NCBI RefSeq assembly: GCF_901709675.1
Contig: NC_051094.1
Span: 14,203,501 to 14,267,500 of the forward strand
Length of the DNA stretch: 64,000 nucleotides
Reading direction: 5' to 3'
Origin: Syngnathus acus
Taxonomy: Eukaryota > Chordata > Actinopteri > Syngnathiformes > Syngnathidae
Shown: in pieces, positions 41,086 through 52,978 of the stretch
Position numbering within the stretch: position 1 is the stretch's first letter
How the letters are laid out: the number at the start of each line of letters is the position of its first letter
Position numbers and translations under genes: made by a program
Notes under the pieces: generated by a model
Seen by the model: the letters and a program-made list of their open reading frames with translations, nothing else
The model's database searches: none
Told to the model about the DNA's origin: nothing

Positions 41086-41747
41086 GGCTGTACGTACAGC
41101 GATGATCGAATGAGGTCTGACTCAGGCCTCTTGCAAGAGCATTTTTATTGAGAGAAACAGGGTGGGGGTGAGAGTGGACAGGATGGAGTTGAAGCCCCTG
41201 ACCTCTGGTCAAAGCATAGCAGGGGGTGTTTTACGACGTTGTGTAAGACAGTGTTAGAGTGGTGCTCACTCTAACTTCTTTTGCAAGAACCACACGGGAG
41301 ACAAGTAAGTCCTTTTAAACACCAGCAGGTGGAGAGTCCATTCGTCGCAGTGCGTACAGCGATGATTGAATGAGGTCTCACTCGGGCCTCTTGCAGGAGC
41401 ATTTTTATTGAGAGAAACAGAGTAGGGGTGAGAGTGGACAGGATGGGGTTGAAGCCCCTGGCCTGCTGATCAAAGCATAGCAGGGGGTCTTTTACGACGT
41501 TGTGTAAACAAAACAATTTTGATTGCTTCCTCTGCAGCTAGTCAATCAGTTCAAAAGATCTAAGCACTTTGTTCTACTACTTTTGTTAAGACAGGACAAG
41601 CTAGGTTAATTATTACAGGTTACATTCCGACATAATCATACGATCAAGATAATCTGTAAACCCTAACATATAGGACAAGCTAGGTTATTTATTACAGGTT
41701 ACATTCCAACATAAGCATAGGATCAACCTAATCTATCAACCCTAACA
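41086..41747 (-). mobile_element. Solo LTR (41252-41747) next to a partial LTR of the same family
   Basis: Read on the minus strand, the unit runs from TGTTAGGGTTGATAG to CACTCTAACA, with TG...CA ends and an AATAAA in CTCTCAATAAAAATGC. About 75 bases at its start are duplicated (ends at 41671 and 41747). A truncated second unit abuts it at 41086-41250. No gag, pol or env frame is present. Confidence 0.8.
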
Positions 41748-41882
41748 CTGACTGTTACAAAAGAGTTTCATGAGTTGGTGCCAGTGATGGACACCACAAC
41801 AGCCGAAGACATTTTAGACATTTGTTTAAGGAAATCTTAGTTGTTTCATGAAATGTTTTGTAAAAGGAATGTTCATTATATT

Positions 41883-42960
41883 TGTTAGGGTTTACAGTAG
41901 GGATGCACCGAAAATTCGGCCACCGAAAATTTTCGGCCGAAAATGACCCAAAAGTGCATTTTCGGTTTTTGGCCGAAAGACCTAAATCACCGAAACAACA
42001 CGGCCGAAACTTGTGATGACGTGAGCAAACAGCGCAGCCAGCACGCGAGAAAACGGGATAAGAGCCAGCATGTCTGCGGTGTGGACTGATTTCACTATCT
42101 CAGAGAAAGACCCACGGATAGCGATTTGCAAAACATGCAATGCTGAAATTTCAAGAGGGGTGCATCTGCAAAAAGTTTCTCCACGTCGGGTTTAATTCAT
42201 TACCTGAAATCCAAACATCCCGATCGCCATTCTGAATATGAGAAGAAGGCGACACAGAAAAGGAAACTGACACCGAGCACGCCCACTCCGTCTGTGGCAA
42301 ACGTTTTTGAAAAGGCAAGAAAGTTCTCCAGTGATTCTGCCAAGAGAACATATTTAATTTTACAGTCTTTCAGCAGGCCAGTCAGTTATAAGCCTGTAAA
42401 TTATTATTTAATGTACACATGAGTGGGGTCAAGTTAAACATTTTATTTTTATTTCATTTTATTTTTGAATTTGAATTTATATTGTGCATTGTTGTAATGT
42501 CAGTGCTAAATAAATATTTTCATACTTTTGTAACTGGTTTATTGCAATGCCTTGATTTTAGTGAGGTTAGTACACATGTAGCCATAAATGCTGTGGTTCT
42601 AATAACTGGCATAATCATTTCTTTCGGTGTTTCGGTTTTCGGCCTTGGTTTCCTCATTTTTGGTTTTCGGTTTCGGCCAAGAATTTTTATTTCGGTGCAT
42701 CCCTAGTTTACAGATTATCTTGATCATATGATTATGTTGGAATGTAACCTGTAATGATTAACCTAGCTTGTCCTGTCTTAACAATAGTAGAACAAAGTGC
42801 TAAGATCTTTTGAACTGATTGACTAGCTGCAGAGGAAGCAATCAAAGTTGTTTTGTTTACACAACGTCGTGAAAGACCCCCTGCTATGCTTTGATCAGCA
42901 GGCCAGGGGCTTCAACCCCATCCTGTCCACTCTCACCCCCACCCTGTTTCTCTCAATAAA
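41883..42960 (+). mobile_element. Truncated LTR of the same family, split by a hAT element
   Basis: The LTR start TGTTAGGGTTTACAG at 41883 resumes at 42706 after the inserted hAT element and runs to CTCAATAAAAAT near 42960, where the reversed CCGTATTTTCC element takes over. It is inverted relative to the LTR at 41252-41747, with ~135 bases between. Confidence 0.8.
41898..42705 (+). mobile_element. Non-autonomous hAT element with 8-bp target duplication
   Basis: Both ends are the perfect 16-bp inverted repeat TAGGGATGCACCGAAA. GTTTACAG is duplicated at 41890-41897 and 42706-42713. Inside, from 42070, is a frameshifted remnant of a BED zinc finger (AVWTDFTISEKD, ICKTCNAE, then LKSKHPDRH in another frame). 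The rest of the transposase is absent. Confidence 0.95.
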
Positions 42961-42962
42961 AA

Positions 42963-43637
42963 TAACCAATGAGCCCTCTGTAAACAATCGTGTTTTTCAA
43001 ACTATCTCCTATACAATGATCACAACTGACTGAAGTTCGATCTAACGCATTGGTACTGCTTACCTATGTTTCCCTTCCATATCGATCCGTAAATTTACTC
43101 AAAAAATTAACAGAGCAGCCTATTTTGACATGAAATAGCCTCGTGCGTATAGCAGCTTTCACTATAGCATTAGCCACCCGCAAAGTCCCATGAGCCTCAG
43201 CTCGCAGACTCCCATGAGCCTCAGCAAAGTGTAAACAATCTCATTTCTCAAACAATCTCCTATAAAATGATGGGACACATTGGTACTGCTTACCTGTGTT
43301 TACCTTCCATATCGATCCGTGAATTTACTCGAAACCTTAACGGAGCAGCCTATTTTGGCATGAAATAGCCTCCCAGGTACAACAGCTATTCAGTGACGCC
43401 CCCTGACCACGGTTGCCGTAATGCTGGGAAGCGATGCGACCTCGTAATTTACTAGACGTACTAAATCCTACTGAAACATTTTGGCTGAGCGCTGTGTACA
43501 ACCAGTATAGATCAACAAATTCATCAATTGATCCATATATAAGGCTATATATATACACCGGATTATAAGGTGCACTTTCGGCTTTTGAGAAAATTTTAGG
43601 TTTTTAGGTGCGCCTTATAGTCCGGAAAACACGGTAT
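42963..43637 (-). mobile_element. Reverse copy of the CCGTATTTTCCGGACTATAA element
   Basis: It ends at ~43637 with TTATAGTCCGGAAAACACGG and holds about two tandem units beginning at GCATTGGTACTGCTTACC, as in the copy at 24675-25540. Confidence 0.75.
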
Positions 43638-43639
43638 AT

Positions 43640-44550
43640 ACATTTCATTGTTACCACTGTCCACTGTTGTGCCGTTTGTCCGATCGCGGTTTGTCTCGTG
43701 TGCGCGCCGTTCGATTGACAGCTCCGGTGCGCTCCTATAAGTTTGCCTCGCATCGTACAAGTGGCCGTTACGCAGCGGCACGGCGACTAACGATCGCCAG
43801 CAAATGTATTTTGTTGTCTCGATCGATGACGTATGTTTGGTGTGTTGCCGAAAGTATTTCATTTGTTTTTTGGGGGGGGGGGGGTTTGCCAATAATTCAG
43901 TAAAGCAATCAAAACTGAACCACGTCTTCCCTCCTGTGTTCTGACCGACACCCGGGGGCGAAAAGAGCATAACCATCCAAGCCAACATCCTATACAGTCC
44001 TCCAGCTCCCCAACAATAGCGGTAGCAGTTTGCATTATTTTATTGCAATATTTTTCCTTATTCAGATTTGTTTCAAGACTACAGTTACAGTTAGACTTCA
44101 CTTTGATGGTTAATGCAGTTATTGCAATTTTGTTGTTTTATCACAGTAGATTGGTTTATTTACATTTCAAAAACCAGAAGCCATTCATTTACAAATGTGA
44201 TTGCACTTTAGTTTATATATTTAAATGTTCAGATATTAAGATGTGATAGACAGTTTTTGCATGATCTGAATGAGGCAAAATAACATGTTTTTTTTCTCTC
44301 GAATATATTGATATAATAATTAGTTTCAGATGTGATTATTTTCTGTATAAAAATTAAATTTGGTGTTCAAAAAGTCGTTTTTCAAACTTGAGTCTTGAAA
44401 AACTGGGGGTCGTCTATTTGGGCCAATACGGGATAAAAATACGGGATAACCTATATTCAATTACTTAAACAAATAACTCTCTCGCCACTGCCCAAAAGAC
44501 ATTTTTATTAGCCAAACATCGTTGAAAAAGTGTTGTGATTGCAGTGTGAA
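43640..44550. other. Spacer upstream of the zinc-finger gene
   Basis: No gene is recognised. A run of 13 G lies near 43872. Confidence 0.4.
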
Positions 44551-44551
44551 A

Positions 44552-46495
44552 ATGTCTGCAAGGACCTCGGCAAAGTACGTGAAGGAAAAGGACCGTAGTA
44601 GTCTGGAATATCTTTGGCTGCAGCCTTATGTTGTATTGCGCAGAGCAGGTTAATACACGTCTAGTTTTTCTTATGAATCCTCTCCGTGTTTATTTTTAGT
44701 AGAATTCGATCAAAATCATGTGTGATGGGCAGATTGAAAAAGTCCTTGTATAGGTTTGACCAGTTTCTCTTCAACTGTAACTTTCATATGTGTTTGTCTT
44801 GTCTTGCAGACATCAGTGAAGCTATTCGTCCAAAGCGGCAGGAGCCAGAGCGCACTCGCATTAAAGAGGAAGATGTGGGCAAATGAATTTGTTCACTTCA
44901 ATGAACAAATGGAGCAGAAGTTTCTTTGCACCATAAAAGAGGAGGAAGAGCCGGAGCGGCCTTGTCTTAAAGAGGAGGCTGAGGAGTCCTGTGACATTAA
45001 AAAGGAGGAGGAGGAGGAGGATACCTGCAAAATGCCATTGACTGGTGTTCCCGTGAAGAGTTTAGATGAGGGTCAACAGGAGGTGAGCAAAGGGGCGGAG
45101 CCTCCAAGCTGCAGCTCAAGTCAACCAATGACCAGAGAAGGTGATGGAGACCACTGTGGAGGATCACAAGCAGCTCCACCATCAGATAGTGTTGACGTGT
45201 CGTCACATGTTCCTGCTGCTGCTGCTGCTGAGTCTCAAAACAAACACAGGCAATGTTCTCAGTGTGGGAAATGTTGTGCTAATAACAGTGTTTTGAAACA
45301 ACACATGAAAATGCACACTGGCGGAAAACCTTTTTCATGCTCAGTTTGTGGCCAAAAATTCTCTCAGAAGGTACACTTGAAAACTCATACAAGAGTCCAC
45401 ACTGGCGAGAAACCTTTTTCATGCTCCGTTTGTGGCCAGAAATTCCGTCAGAAGGAAACCTTAGAAAGGCACAAAACAGTCCACACTGGTGAGAAACCTT
45501 TTTCATGCTCAGTTTGTGGCCAAAGATTTTCAATGAAGTTTACCTTAAAAATTCATACAAGAATCCACACTGGCGAGAAACCTTTTTCATGCTCAGTTTG
45601 TGGCCAAAGATTCTGTCACAAGCAGAGCTTAAAAAGTCACACAAGAATCCACACTGGTGAGAAACCTTTTTCATGCTCAGTTTGTGGCCAAAGATTTTCA
45701 CTGAAGTCTAACTTAAAAAGTCATACAAGAAACCACACTGACGAGAAACCTTTTTCATGTTCAGTTTGTGGCCAAAAATTCTCTCGAAGGGAATGTTTAA
45801 ATGGGCACACAAGAACCCACACTGGCGAGAAACCTTTTTCCTGCTCAGTTTGTGGACAAAAATTCTCTCGGAGGGAACATTTAAATGGGCACACAAGAAC
45901 CCACACTGGTGAGAAACCTTTTTCCTGCTCAATTTGTGGGAAGAAATTCTCTCGGAAGGGAAGTCTAACATGTCATACAAGAACCCACACTGGCGAGAAA
46001 CCTTTTTCATGCTCAGTTTGTGGCCAAAAATTCTCTTATAAGGGACAATTCGAAACTCATACAAGTAGTCACACTGGTGAGAAACCTTTTTCATGCTCAG
46101 TTTGTGGCCAAAAATTCAGTTGCAAGAAAAGCTTCAAAAGCCACACAAGAAACCACAGTGGTGAGACTTTTTCATGCTCAGTTTGTGGCCAGAAATTCCG
46201 TCAAAAGGGAAACTTAAAAAGGCACACAAGAATCCACACCGGCGAGAAACCTTTTTCATGTTCAGTTTGTGCTCAAACATTCGCACTGAGGGGAGGTTTA
46301 ATAATGCACACAAAAATCCACACTGGCGAGAAACCTTTTTCATGCTCGGTTTGTGGCAAAATATTTTCAAGGAAAGCAACCTTAAAAAGGCACTCAAGAG
46401 TCCACACTGGCGAGAAACCTTTTTCATGCTCTGTTTGTGGCCAAAAGTTCTCTCACAAGACAAGCTTAATCAAGCACATAGTAGCCCACACCTAA
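44552..46495 (+). CDS. C2H2 zinc finger protein, 15 fingers, with a disrupted 5' frame
   Basis: Exon 1 (44552-44648) starts MSARTSAKYVKE and has the layout of the first exon of many fish C2H2 genes. It splices in phase to 44810 (DISEAIRPKRQEPERTRIKEE), but this frame stops at TGA 44884-44886 after 57 residues. The zinc-finger frame is open from 44756 to 46495. Its best start is ATG 44873, giving 540 residues, so a one-base change near 44873-44890 has separated the two parts. The product has an acidic region with repeated IKEEEEPE-type motifs, a Ser-rich linker and 15 fingers of form FSCSVCGQKFxxxxxLxxHTRxHTGEKP. The linker before finger 12 is one residue short (HSGETFSC). The fingers are nearly the same outside the contact residues, pointing to recent duplication or conversion. 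It is presumably a nuclear DNA-binding protein with unknown targets. Confidence 0.8.
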
Positions 46496-46756
46496 CCCTG
46501 TTGCCTGCTCAGCCACTTGCCGAAGTGTCTCTATTGAGAATTCTGAGTGTTTTGGGGAGATGAGCAATGATCCGTGAAGGTTTAACCTTCTATTTGAGCA
46601 GACTTCATGAGTTTTTGCATTGATAATGATATAGTTAACTGGCATGTCAAGACTTGTAAAAAAGAAAAAGCAGTAAAAAGCAAGACTTTTTTTTTTTCTT
46701 TCTTGTGCTTGTGTGGCGATTCAATCCTGCTCTCTGCACCAGAAAAAGTGAGGCCA

Positions 46757-47166
46757 TGTTAGGGTTGATAGATATATGTTAGGGTTGATAGATTAGTTTG
46801 ATCCTATGCTTATGTTGGAATGTAACTTGTAATAAATAACCTAGCTAGATTAGTTCTATGCTTATGTTTGAATGTAACCTGTAATAAATAACCTAGCTTG
46901 TCCTGTCTTACACAAAGTTGTAAAACACCCCCTGCTATGATTTGATCAGAGGCCAGGGGTTTCACCCCCACTCTCACCCCTCTCTCCTGTCCAATCTCAC
47001 CCCCACCCTGTTTCTCTCAATAAAAATGCTCTTGCAAAAGGCTTGAGTCAGACCTCATTCGCTGTACGCCCAGCGACAAATGACTCCATTTGCAAGTGCT
47101 TAAAAAAGGCATACTGTCTCCCGTATGGTTCTTGCAAAAATAAGTTAGTGTGCACCACTCTTAACA
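46757..47166 (+). mobile_element. Solo LTR with 5-bp target duplication
   Basis: It runs from TGTTAGGGTTGATAG to CACTCTTAACA with GGCCA directly on both sides. Its first ~150 bases hold short tandem copies (TGTTAGGGTTGATAGAT twice; GTAATAAATAACCTAGCT twice). CTCTCAATAAAAATGC carries the poly(A) signal. It lies 260 bases after the zinc-finger gene. Confidence 0.9.
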
Positions 47167-47800
47167 GGCCAACTCTTTTCATTTTGCAGTAAAAATAGAT
47201 GAAGCAAATTGTGTGGAAATGCTGACTGACAAAATATAAAAGCATGTGGAATGCCTTGGAATCATAAAATAAAATGAGTGAATTATGACATTGAACAATG
47301 TGGAATCATGTGGAGAAGTATTGAATCATGGAATTATGGTGTATGATATTAAACAATGACGAATGATGACACGCATTATGTGTATTCTTAAGGCTTAAGA
47401 AATGGAGATCTATGAGATGTGAATAATTCCCAACATTTTACGACACAAGGTAAGTATAATAAACAGCAGCATATCATTAGTTCATTTGATACCACGACAT
47501 TAATCTCAAAATAATCAAACAGATCATATACAAATACCAGACCTTATTTTGATAATGAAGGCTTTGGCCAACAGTGTGCGTATGCAACGTCACAAGCTTA
47601 ACTTTTTTGTGAAGCACGTGGATGGAAAGCTTCAAGGCTTCATCTGGCTTCAATGACTCACAAGCGGCTGAAAACTTTCTGGCTAGTTAACACTAGTGTT
47701 AAACAACACACACGACAAACGCACGCCAGTATGCTATCAGAATCTATTGGAGTTGGGGTTTTTTCATTTGTAGAAAAGGTAAAAAAAAAATCTTTTTTTG
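47167..47800. other. AT-rich spacer
   Basis: No gene, RNA or recognisable repeat is seen. Confidence 0.4.
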
Positions 47801-47969
47801 CATGCCACCTTGGTTTGTTTGCTGGGTAACAACATTAAACGTCCCACGGTCCTTCACTAGAGGGCGTCTGGGACCACGTTCAAATGACATCATTACGTCG
47901 TCAAACCGCGCTTGGTAGACTAGTCTAAACTTAATCAGAAGCGTATCGCCTTCCGTTTGGCTGCATCAG
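47801..47969 (+). promoter_or_regulatory. Second copy of the promoter-like segment
   Basis: CACCTTGGTTTGTTTGCTGG, ACATTAAACGTCCCACGGTC, CTAGAGGGCG and GGCTGCATCAG recur in the same order as at 39841-40020. The TATAAAA of the first copy reads TAGACTA here. GTGAGG follows at 47970. Confidence 0.6.
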
Positions 47970-48106
47970 GTGAGGCAGGAGTGCAGTGTAGTGGGTCTTT
48001 TGATTGCCCCAGTATCTGACTTGAGGCTGCTCCATCTTTGAGGATGAACCGCAAAAGATCAGATATTGTTTTGACAGATCCATCCCGTTGACAACGCGCT
48101 TCCTTT

Positions 48107-48808
48107 TAGAGTTGGCTCGTGAGTGAACGATTCGTTCGAAAGGAACGGATCCTTTCAGTGAAGGAGAGTGAACGAATCACTTCCTAAAGTGATTCGTTCT
48201 TTTTTTCCTTTCATATATAACTTCAACCAGTAGATGTCAGTAAAGCCCATTGAAGCTGGTGCTACCTCGCCGTAAAACAAAACGAAGAAGAAAATCAGCC
48301 AATCAGCAGCGCCAGCGAGCGTTAGATGGAGGAGGGACTTTACGAGTCAGTGACGTAACTTCCCGTTCACGAACGAGTCGTGAATTGCATTTCCCGTTCA
48401 CCAACGAACGAATCTGTGAGTGAACGAAGCACTCACTGAGTGAATCACTCACTGAGTTAATCACTCACTGAGTGAAGTGAATCACTCACTGAGTGATTCG
48501 CATTTCCAGTTCACCGCGAGAACGGATCAATGAGGGAACGAATCCTGGCTTTCCCGTTCGCGAACGAGTTAATGAGTGAAATGCCTTCTTGTGCATCAAC
48601 GGATTTTGCGTCTCCTGGCGTGGAATATGGAAGCCAGAATGTAGATTTACGATTTACTTACAGTAGGTTTTAAATACCGTTTTTTTCCGTGTATAATACG
48701 CAAAATTTAACTAATTTATTGTCCTAAAATCTGGGGTGCGCATTATACATGGGTACAATTTTTTTAAATCTTTTTTTTTTTAATTTAATTTTTTTTTTTT
48801 TAATTTAA

Positions 48809-48839
<31 letters not shown>

Positions 48840-49939
48840 AAATCATGGTACTGGTACGAGTATTGATTCATGTATTGTTCTCTTGTCATGTTGTGAAAGA
48901 ATGTGGGTTGAATAAATACCGAAAGAACAATAGTGTGTTTGTACTGTGCTCTGGTCATTTCGTCAAAGAAGGGATAATAGTCCTCTTCTCTTCTTGACTG
49001 ACAATGAATGTGATAGTTTAATACAATCAGCAAATAACAAAATGCGTATTACAGGTAATATTTTATTTCACAACACTTTGCCTTGTTCCTTTCGTCTCTG
49101 CTGTTCACTTCAAACACGCTCCATACGAACGCAATGCTCTCGTATCAGACGCTTGCTCGATCACCTGCTCGTTTGCTGTCACAATGTACCCTACACAAAT
49201 CCGAAACATTTGTTGCGGCTCCGAGTCACGACGAGGGGCAAGTTTTGGTTTCCGAGGGTGTTTTTATTCCTCTTCAACGTCTCTCCCATACAGAGCCGCC
49301 TTTTTCACATGTCCGCACGTCACTTTCCTCTCTTTTCATCTGATCGCGGTGGTGCCTTTACGGGCAGTCGGAGAAATCAACGCCAACAAAAAAAATACAT
49401 CCAGCCTAGTTAAGACCATACCAAAGACTATAAAAATGGGACCCATTGCCTCCCTGCGTGTGTGACGATCATTGGGACTTAAAAAAAAAAGAAAAAAAAA
49501 AAAATAATAATAATAATTGGGTGCGTATTATACATGGGTACAGGCTTTTTTCCAGCATCAACATGCCATTGTTAGGGTGCGTATTATACATGGGGGCGTA
49601 TTATACACGGAAAAAAACGGTAACATGTATGCATATATATGCCTAAATATTGTTATCCAATATATCGACTGCAGTTTCACATTAGATTGCTGGTTTGAGA
49701 TGTACTTTAATTATTATTATTATTATTATTTTAATAAACATTTAAGTTATAACTTGTCTGGTGTTTTATTCTTTGTTTTTATATTCGCCAATCAAAACAA
49801 AAATCAGACATTTGGTTAACTGCTTTATATGACAATATGTATATGGAGGATTCATTGAACGATTCGTTTGAACGAATCTTTTGGGTGAACTGATTCAAAA
49901 GATTCCGTTCACTTAAAAGAAGTGGAATGCACATCACTA
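48107..49939. mobile_element. hAT-type element with 8-bp target duplication, carrying a nested element
   Basis: It starts TAGAGTTGGCTCGTGAGTGA and ends GAATGCACATCACTA, with CTTCCTTT duplicated at 48099-48106 and 49940-49947. The interior has many GAACGATTCGTTC and ACTCACTGAGTGA palindromes. A 948-bp element is nested in it. No transposase frame is seen. Confidence 0.85.
48675..49622. mobile_element. Nested DNA element with ~27-bp inverted ends
   Basis: The left end TACCGTTTTTTTCCGTGTAT and following AATACGC are matched by the inverted right end up to 49622. A long T-rich run at 48770-48836 and GTGCGTATTATACATGGG repeats are inside. No coding capacity is seen. Confidence 0.88.
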
Positions 49940-50178
49940 CTTCCTTTATCGGAGCTTTGGCTCGCTTCCTTGACAGACTACGCTGATGTTCGTTCGGTCA
50001 CGTGACTTTTTTTAAAGCGATACGCGCACCGAAACGGGGCTTCGCTCTATGAGCTCGACACATGCGCCGACGCATCGGTGTTGCCGGACCCATCACTAAT
50101 GAAAACAAAACATTACAAACATTTACAAACAAAAGTGTAAGAGTTAGCTTCATCCATGACCCTGAGCAGGATAAGTGT

Positions 50179-51434
50179 TCAGATATGATGAGTGGCGAGA
50201 TGGGTGCTGGATGAATGTTGGCCGTGCTCCCGATTGACACGATTGCGTGCGTGCCCTCTCCGTACAGAATTGACCTTCTTGGCTGGCTCTTGGCCAGGGT
50301 TGCAAACTTTCCTCAGCGGCTCTGCAGAGAAATCATTTCCAAATTCAGTTTGTACTTTTAATACGATTTTTTTGTCTTTTTTTTTTTTTTGGATAGGGGG
50401 CGGTCACTTGCCAGCTTAAATCACCTTTTAATTCCGGATGACTCTGGCTGACATTGCGTAAGAGGGAAATATACTTCTGGTCTCCATCATCATTTCCTAA
50501 AGTGAAAAAGTACACGTACATTTGAGTCGTGTTAGTATATACTGTGTCCTTCAAAAGCAATGGGAGGGATAAGATACATCTCAATTTATAGGGGAGGTCA
50601 ACCCAACAATGTCATTTGTGAAACTGAGTAAAACAGTCAAATTCACCCATTTTAATGCATCCCAGAGGGATTTAATCGCTTTGTGTAACATCTCAAACTA
50701 TGTCGCCAAATATGTTTCCGGATTCTGATATAAGGTTGTATTTCTTCAGAAAGGAACAGGAGGGTGAGGAGGACTCACGACAAACTTGTAGGAGGACATA
50801 ATGCTGTCTCTCTGCCAGCAGGCCGCTTGCCAGATCCACACTGAGTTGCTTGGTTTCTAAATTCACTACTCTCCCGTTGCGGCTCATCAGGTCCACACAC
50901 TCTGTCGGACACAACAGCACCCGTCTTTGTCAAATACACCCATCGGTTTTGAAAGTCTATATATTTGTCTTTTCCCTGGAGGCTGTTACTTTTCAAATTT
51001 CATATTGCGAATATCATGCAGTGTTTTGTAAAAACAGAAGAAACTTACTATCGGGTCACAAGTATGTTTTCTGTACTGTGTACCTTTACTCATTGTTAAG
51101 CCCAAAATGCAAATAAAGTTAATTAGTGAGTTTACAAATGACTAAAAGGGTTGTTGGAAGAACCAGAAAATAGTCACACAACTGATAAAAGCATTAATTA
51201 ATACCGTTCAAGTCCACACCACAGCGCTCCTTTAAATTGTGGACAAAGTGTATCAGTTTGCAGTTGATGTTAAACAATTCCATTTTGCTTTCTAGAAGGA
51301 AAAAAAAGATGATTGTAAGTGGTACACGCAACATGATATGTACAGAATCACAAATAAAACAATGATGACTACAGTAGGCTAAAATATAGGCAATGTGAAT
51401 ATTTCTAACCTCCAAACAGGACGGTGACAAACAT
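50179..51434 (-). CDS. c22orf15: C22orf15-type ubiquitin-like domain protein
   Basis: Five exons in transcript order, 51434-51410, 51291-51205, 50901-50779, 50496-50425 and 50321-50179, sum to 450 nt, 149 residues (human C22orf15 about 148). The start MFVTVLFGGKSKMELFNINC is a beta-hairpin of ubiquitin-like type. Then come HFVHNLKERCGVDL, VDLMSRNGRVVNLE and LLAERQHYVLLQV, which follow the human order (strand, helix, LVSLEE, KERAIYVLVRI). The part YISLLRNVSQSHPELK matches the human YESLLENLDDHYPEL, and the tail is basic and low in structure. Function is not known. It is on the strand of upb1 and adora2a; the human gene is also on 22q11.23. Confidence 0.82.
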
Positions 51435-52628
51435 TTCTCCTTCTGATTCAAAGCTTGTTTTCCTCCGTCGTTTGAGATCTTGTCAGGTTCCAGCCTCATG
51501 TGCTTATGTCAAAGGGACCAGGGAGTTACCAACATGCAGAGGTCAACAATGGAGGCTGTTAAATCGGTTTTGTGGTCCACACAAAGACTCAGCTTGCAAG
51601 GAGACACTGTATGTATGAGATACAAAGATGGCAAACACACACACATACACACACACACACACACTCATGCATTGCACCATCGCGTCCCGTAAAATCCAGA
51701 TCTTGTTAAATGTGTGAAAAGGGGGGATCACTGTGGTCGGTCTCCATGGATTTTCTACACAGAGACAGAAAGGCACTCTGCACTCTGAAAGAGCCATATA
51801 TTATGGTCTGCCACAAAATTCTGAACAAAAAAGTTGAATCTAGTTAAGCAATCTTATTCTTAAGCATAGAAATGTATGTGTCTAAATTTGTAGTGCCCAC
51901 TTTCCTTGTTCCGGCACCGAGATGAGCCAATCATTGGAAGTAATGTCATAAAACCTACAATGCAGAGGATGAAGTGTGATGAAACATACTGAAACATATG
52001 CCCCAACACCTTGCGAGTTTTGGCAACAGTTATATATATATATATATATATATATATTTCATATATAAATAAATAAAATTGTGTTCTAGTGTACCAAAAA
52101 TTACTTCAATCGGAAAATCAATTTTGATTTAAAAGATGTGAGTGCGTTGAATTGAACCGGTGTAGAAAATGGATTCATCAAATAAAAAATGAACGTGCAT
52201 CTTCTATTTTTAATTAAATACTGATCAGTGTCAGATTAGGTGTACTTTGCAAAACTCGCCAGCAGGTGTCAGTGTTGGGAGGTGAGAGGGGAAGTCTTGC
52301 TTGGCGGTTTCCCCTTTTTACAATGAATAGTTGAACTCAGCAGGGAGTTGAAATGAAAGCACGGGCGAGGTTGCAGTCGTTGCTCACAATATGTACACGA
52401 GCACTGATCCATGACGAACCTCAGCGAAAATGGTACAAATTAACAAAATTGTGGAAGGTTGCGTGGTGGCCAAACCATTATAATTTTTGAGAGAGGACCC
52501 AAATCATGATATCTTGAAATTAAAAGAGTGTAGGGCAGGCAGTGTGAAATTTAATCACGCATTGCATTTTACAGCATGTTTATTAAATGTGTTGAACGAC
52601 TGAGAGCTTGTCTGATATAGTTCTGAAT
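51435..52628. other. Spacer with short (CA)n and (TA)n tracts
   Basis: A (CA)n tract near 51638-51665 and a (TA)n tract at 52031-52058 are the only structures seen. No gene is recognised. Confidence 0.5.
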
Positions 52629-52970
52629 CATAGGTATCAAACTTAAGGCCCGGGGGCCAGAAACGGCCCGCCCCATCATTTTTTGAGGCCCGCGAAGACA
52701 AATTGTGCGTCGACGTCACGTGTCAATATTACAATTACAAATTGTCTTCATTTCACAAAATAAAGGTATTGCTAGAAATGTTTATTACCATTCATCTTTT
52801 TAAAATATTGGAACAGTTTTTACTCGTCTCTTATTTTAAAATTTGATATTCATCAATTTGTTGTGTAGCCTATACTGTATATAATTTATGGCGTTGACAG
52901 TCATAATGGCCCTCCGAAGGAAACTATGATTATGATGTGGCCTGCGACAAAAGTGAGTTTAACACCCCTG
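52629..52970 (-). mobile_element. hAT-type MITE with 8-bp target duplication
   Basis: It belongs to the family of 19395-19718, in reverse. The end is GTGAGTTTAACACCCCTG, and GCGAAGACAAATTGTGC and GCCCTCCG lie inside. TTCTGAAT is duplicated at 52621-52628 and 52971-52978. Confidence 0.9.
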
Positions 52971-52978
52971 TTCTGAAT

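Noticed and set aside
43596-44101. Frames of 80-130 codons on both strands
   Set aside because: They overlap transposon ends and a G-run, and none has family features or splice context.
48946-49465. Overlapping frames of 86-155 codons
   Set aside because: They lie wholly inside the nested DNA element and lack any transposase motif.
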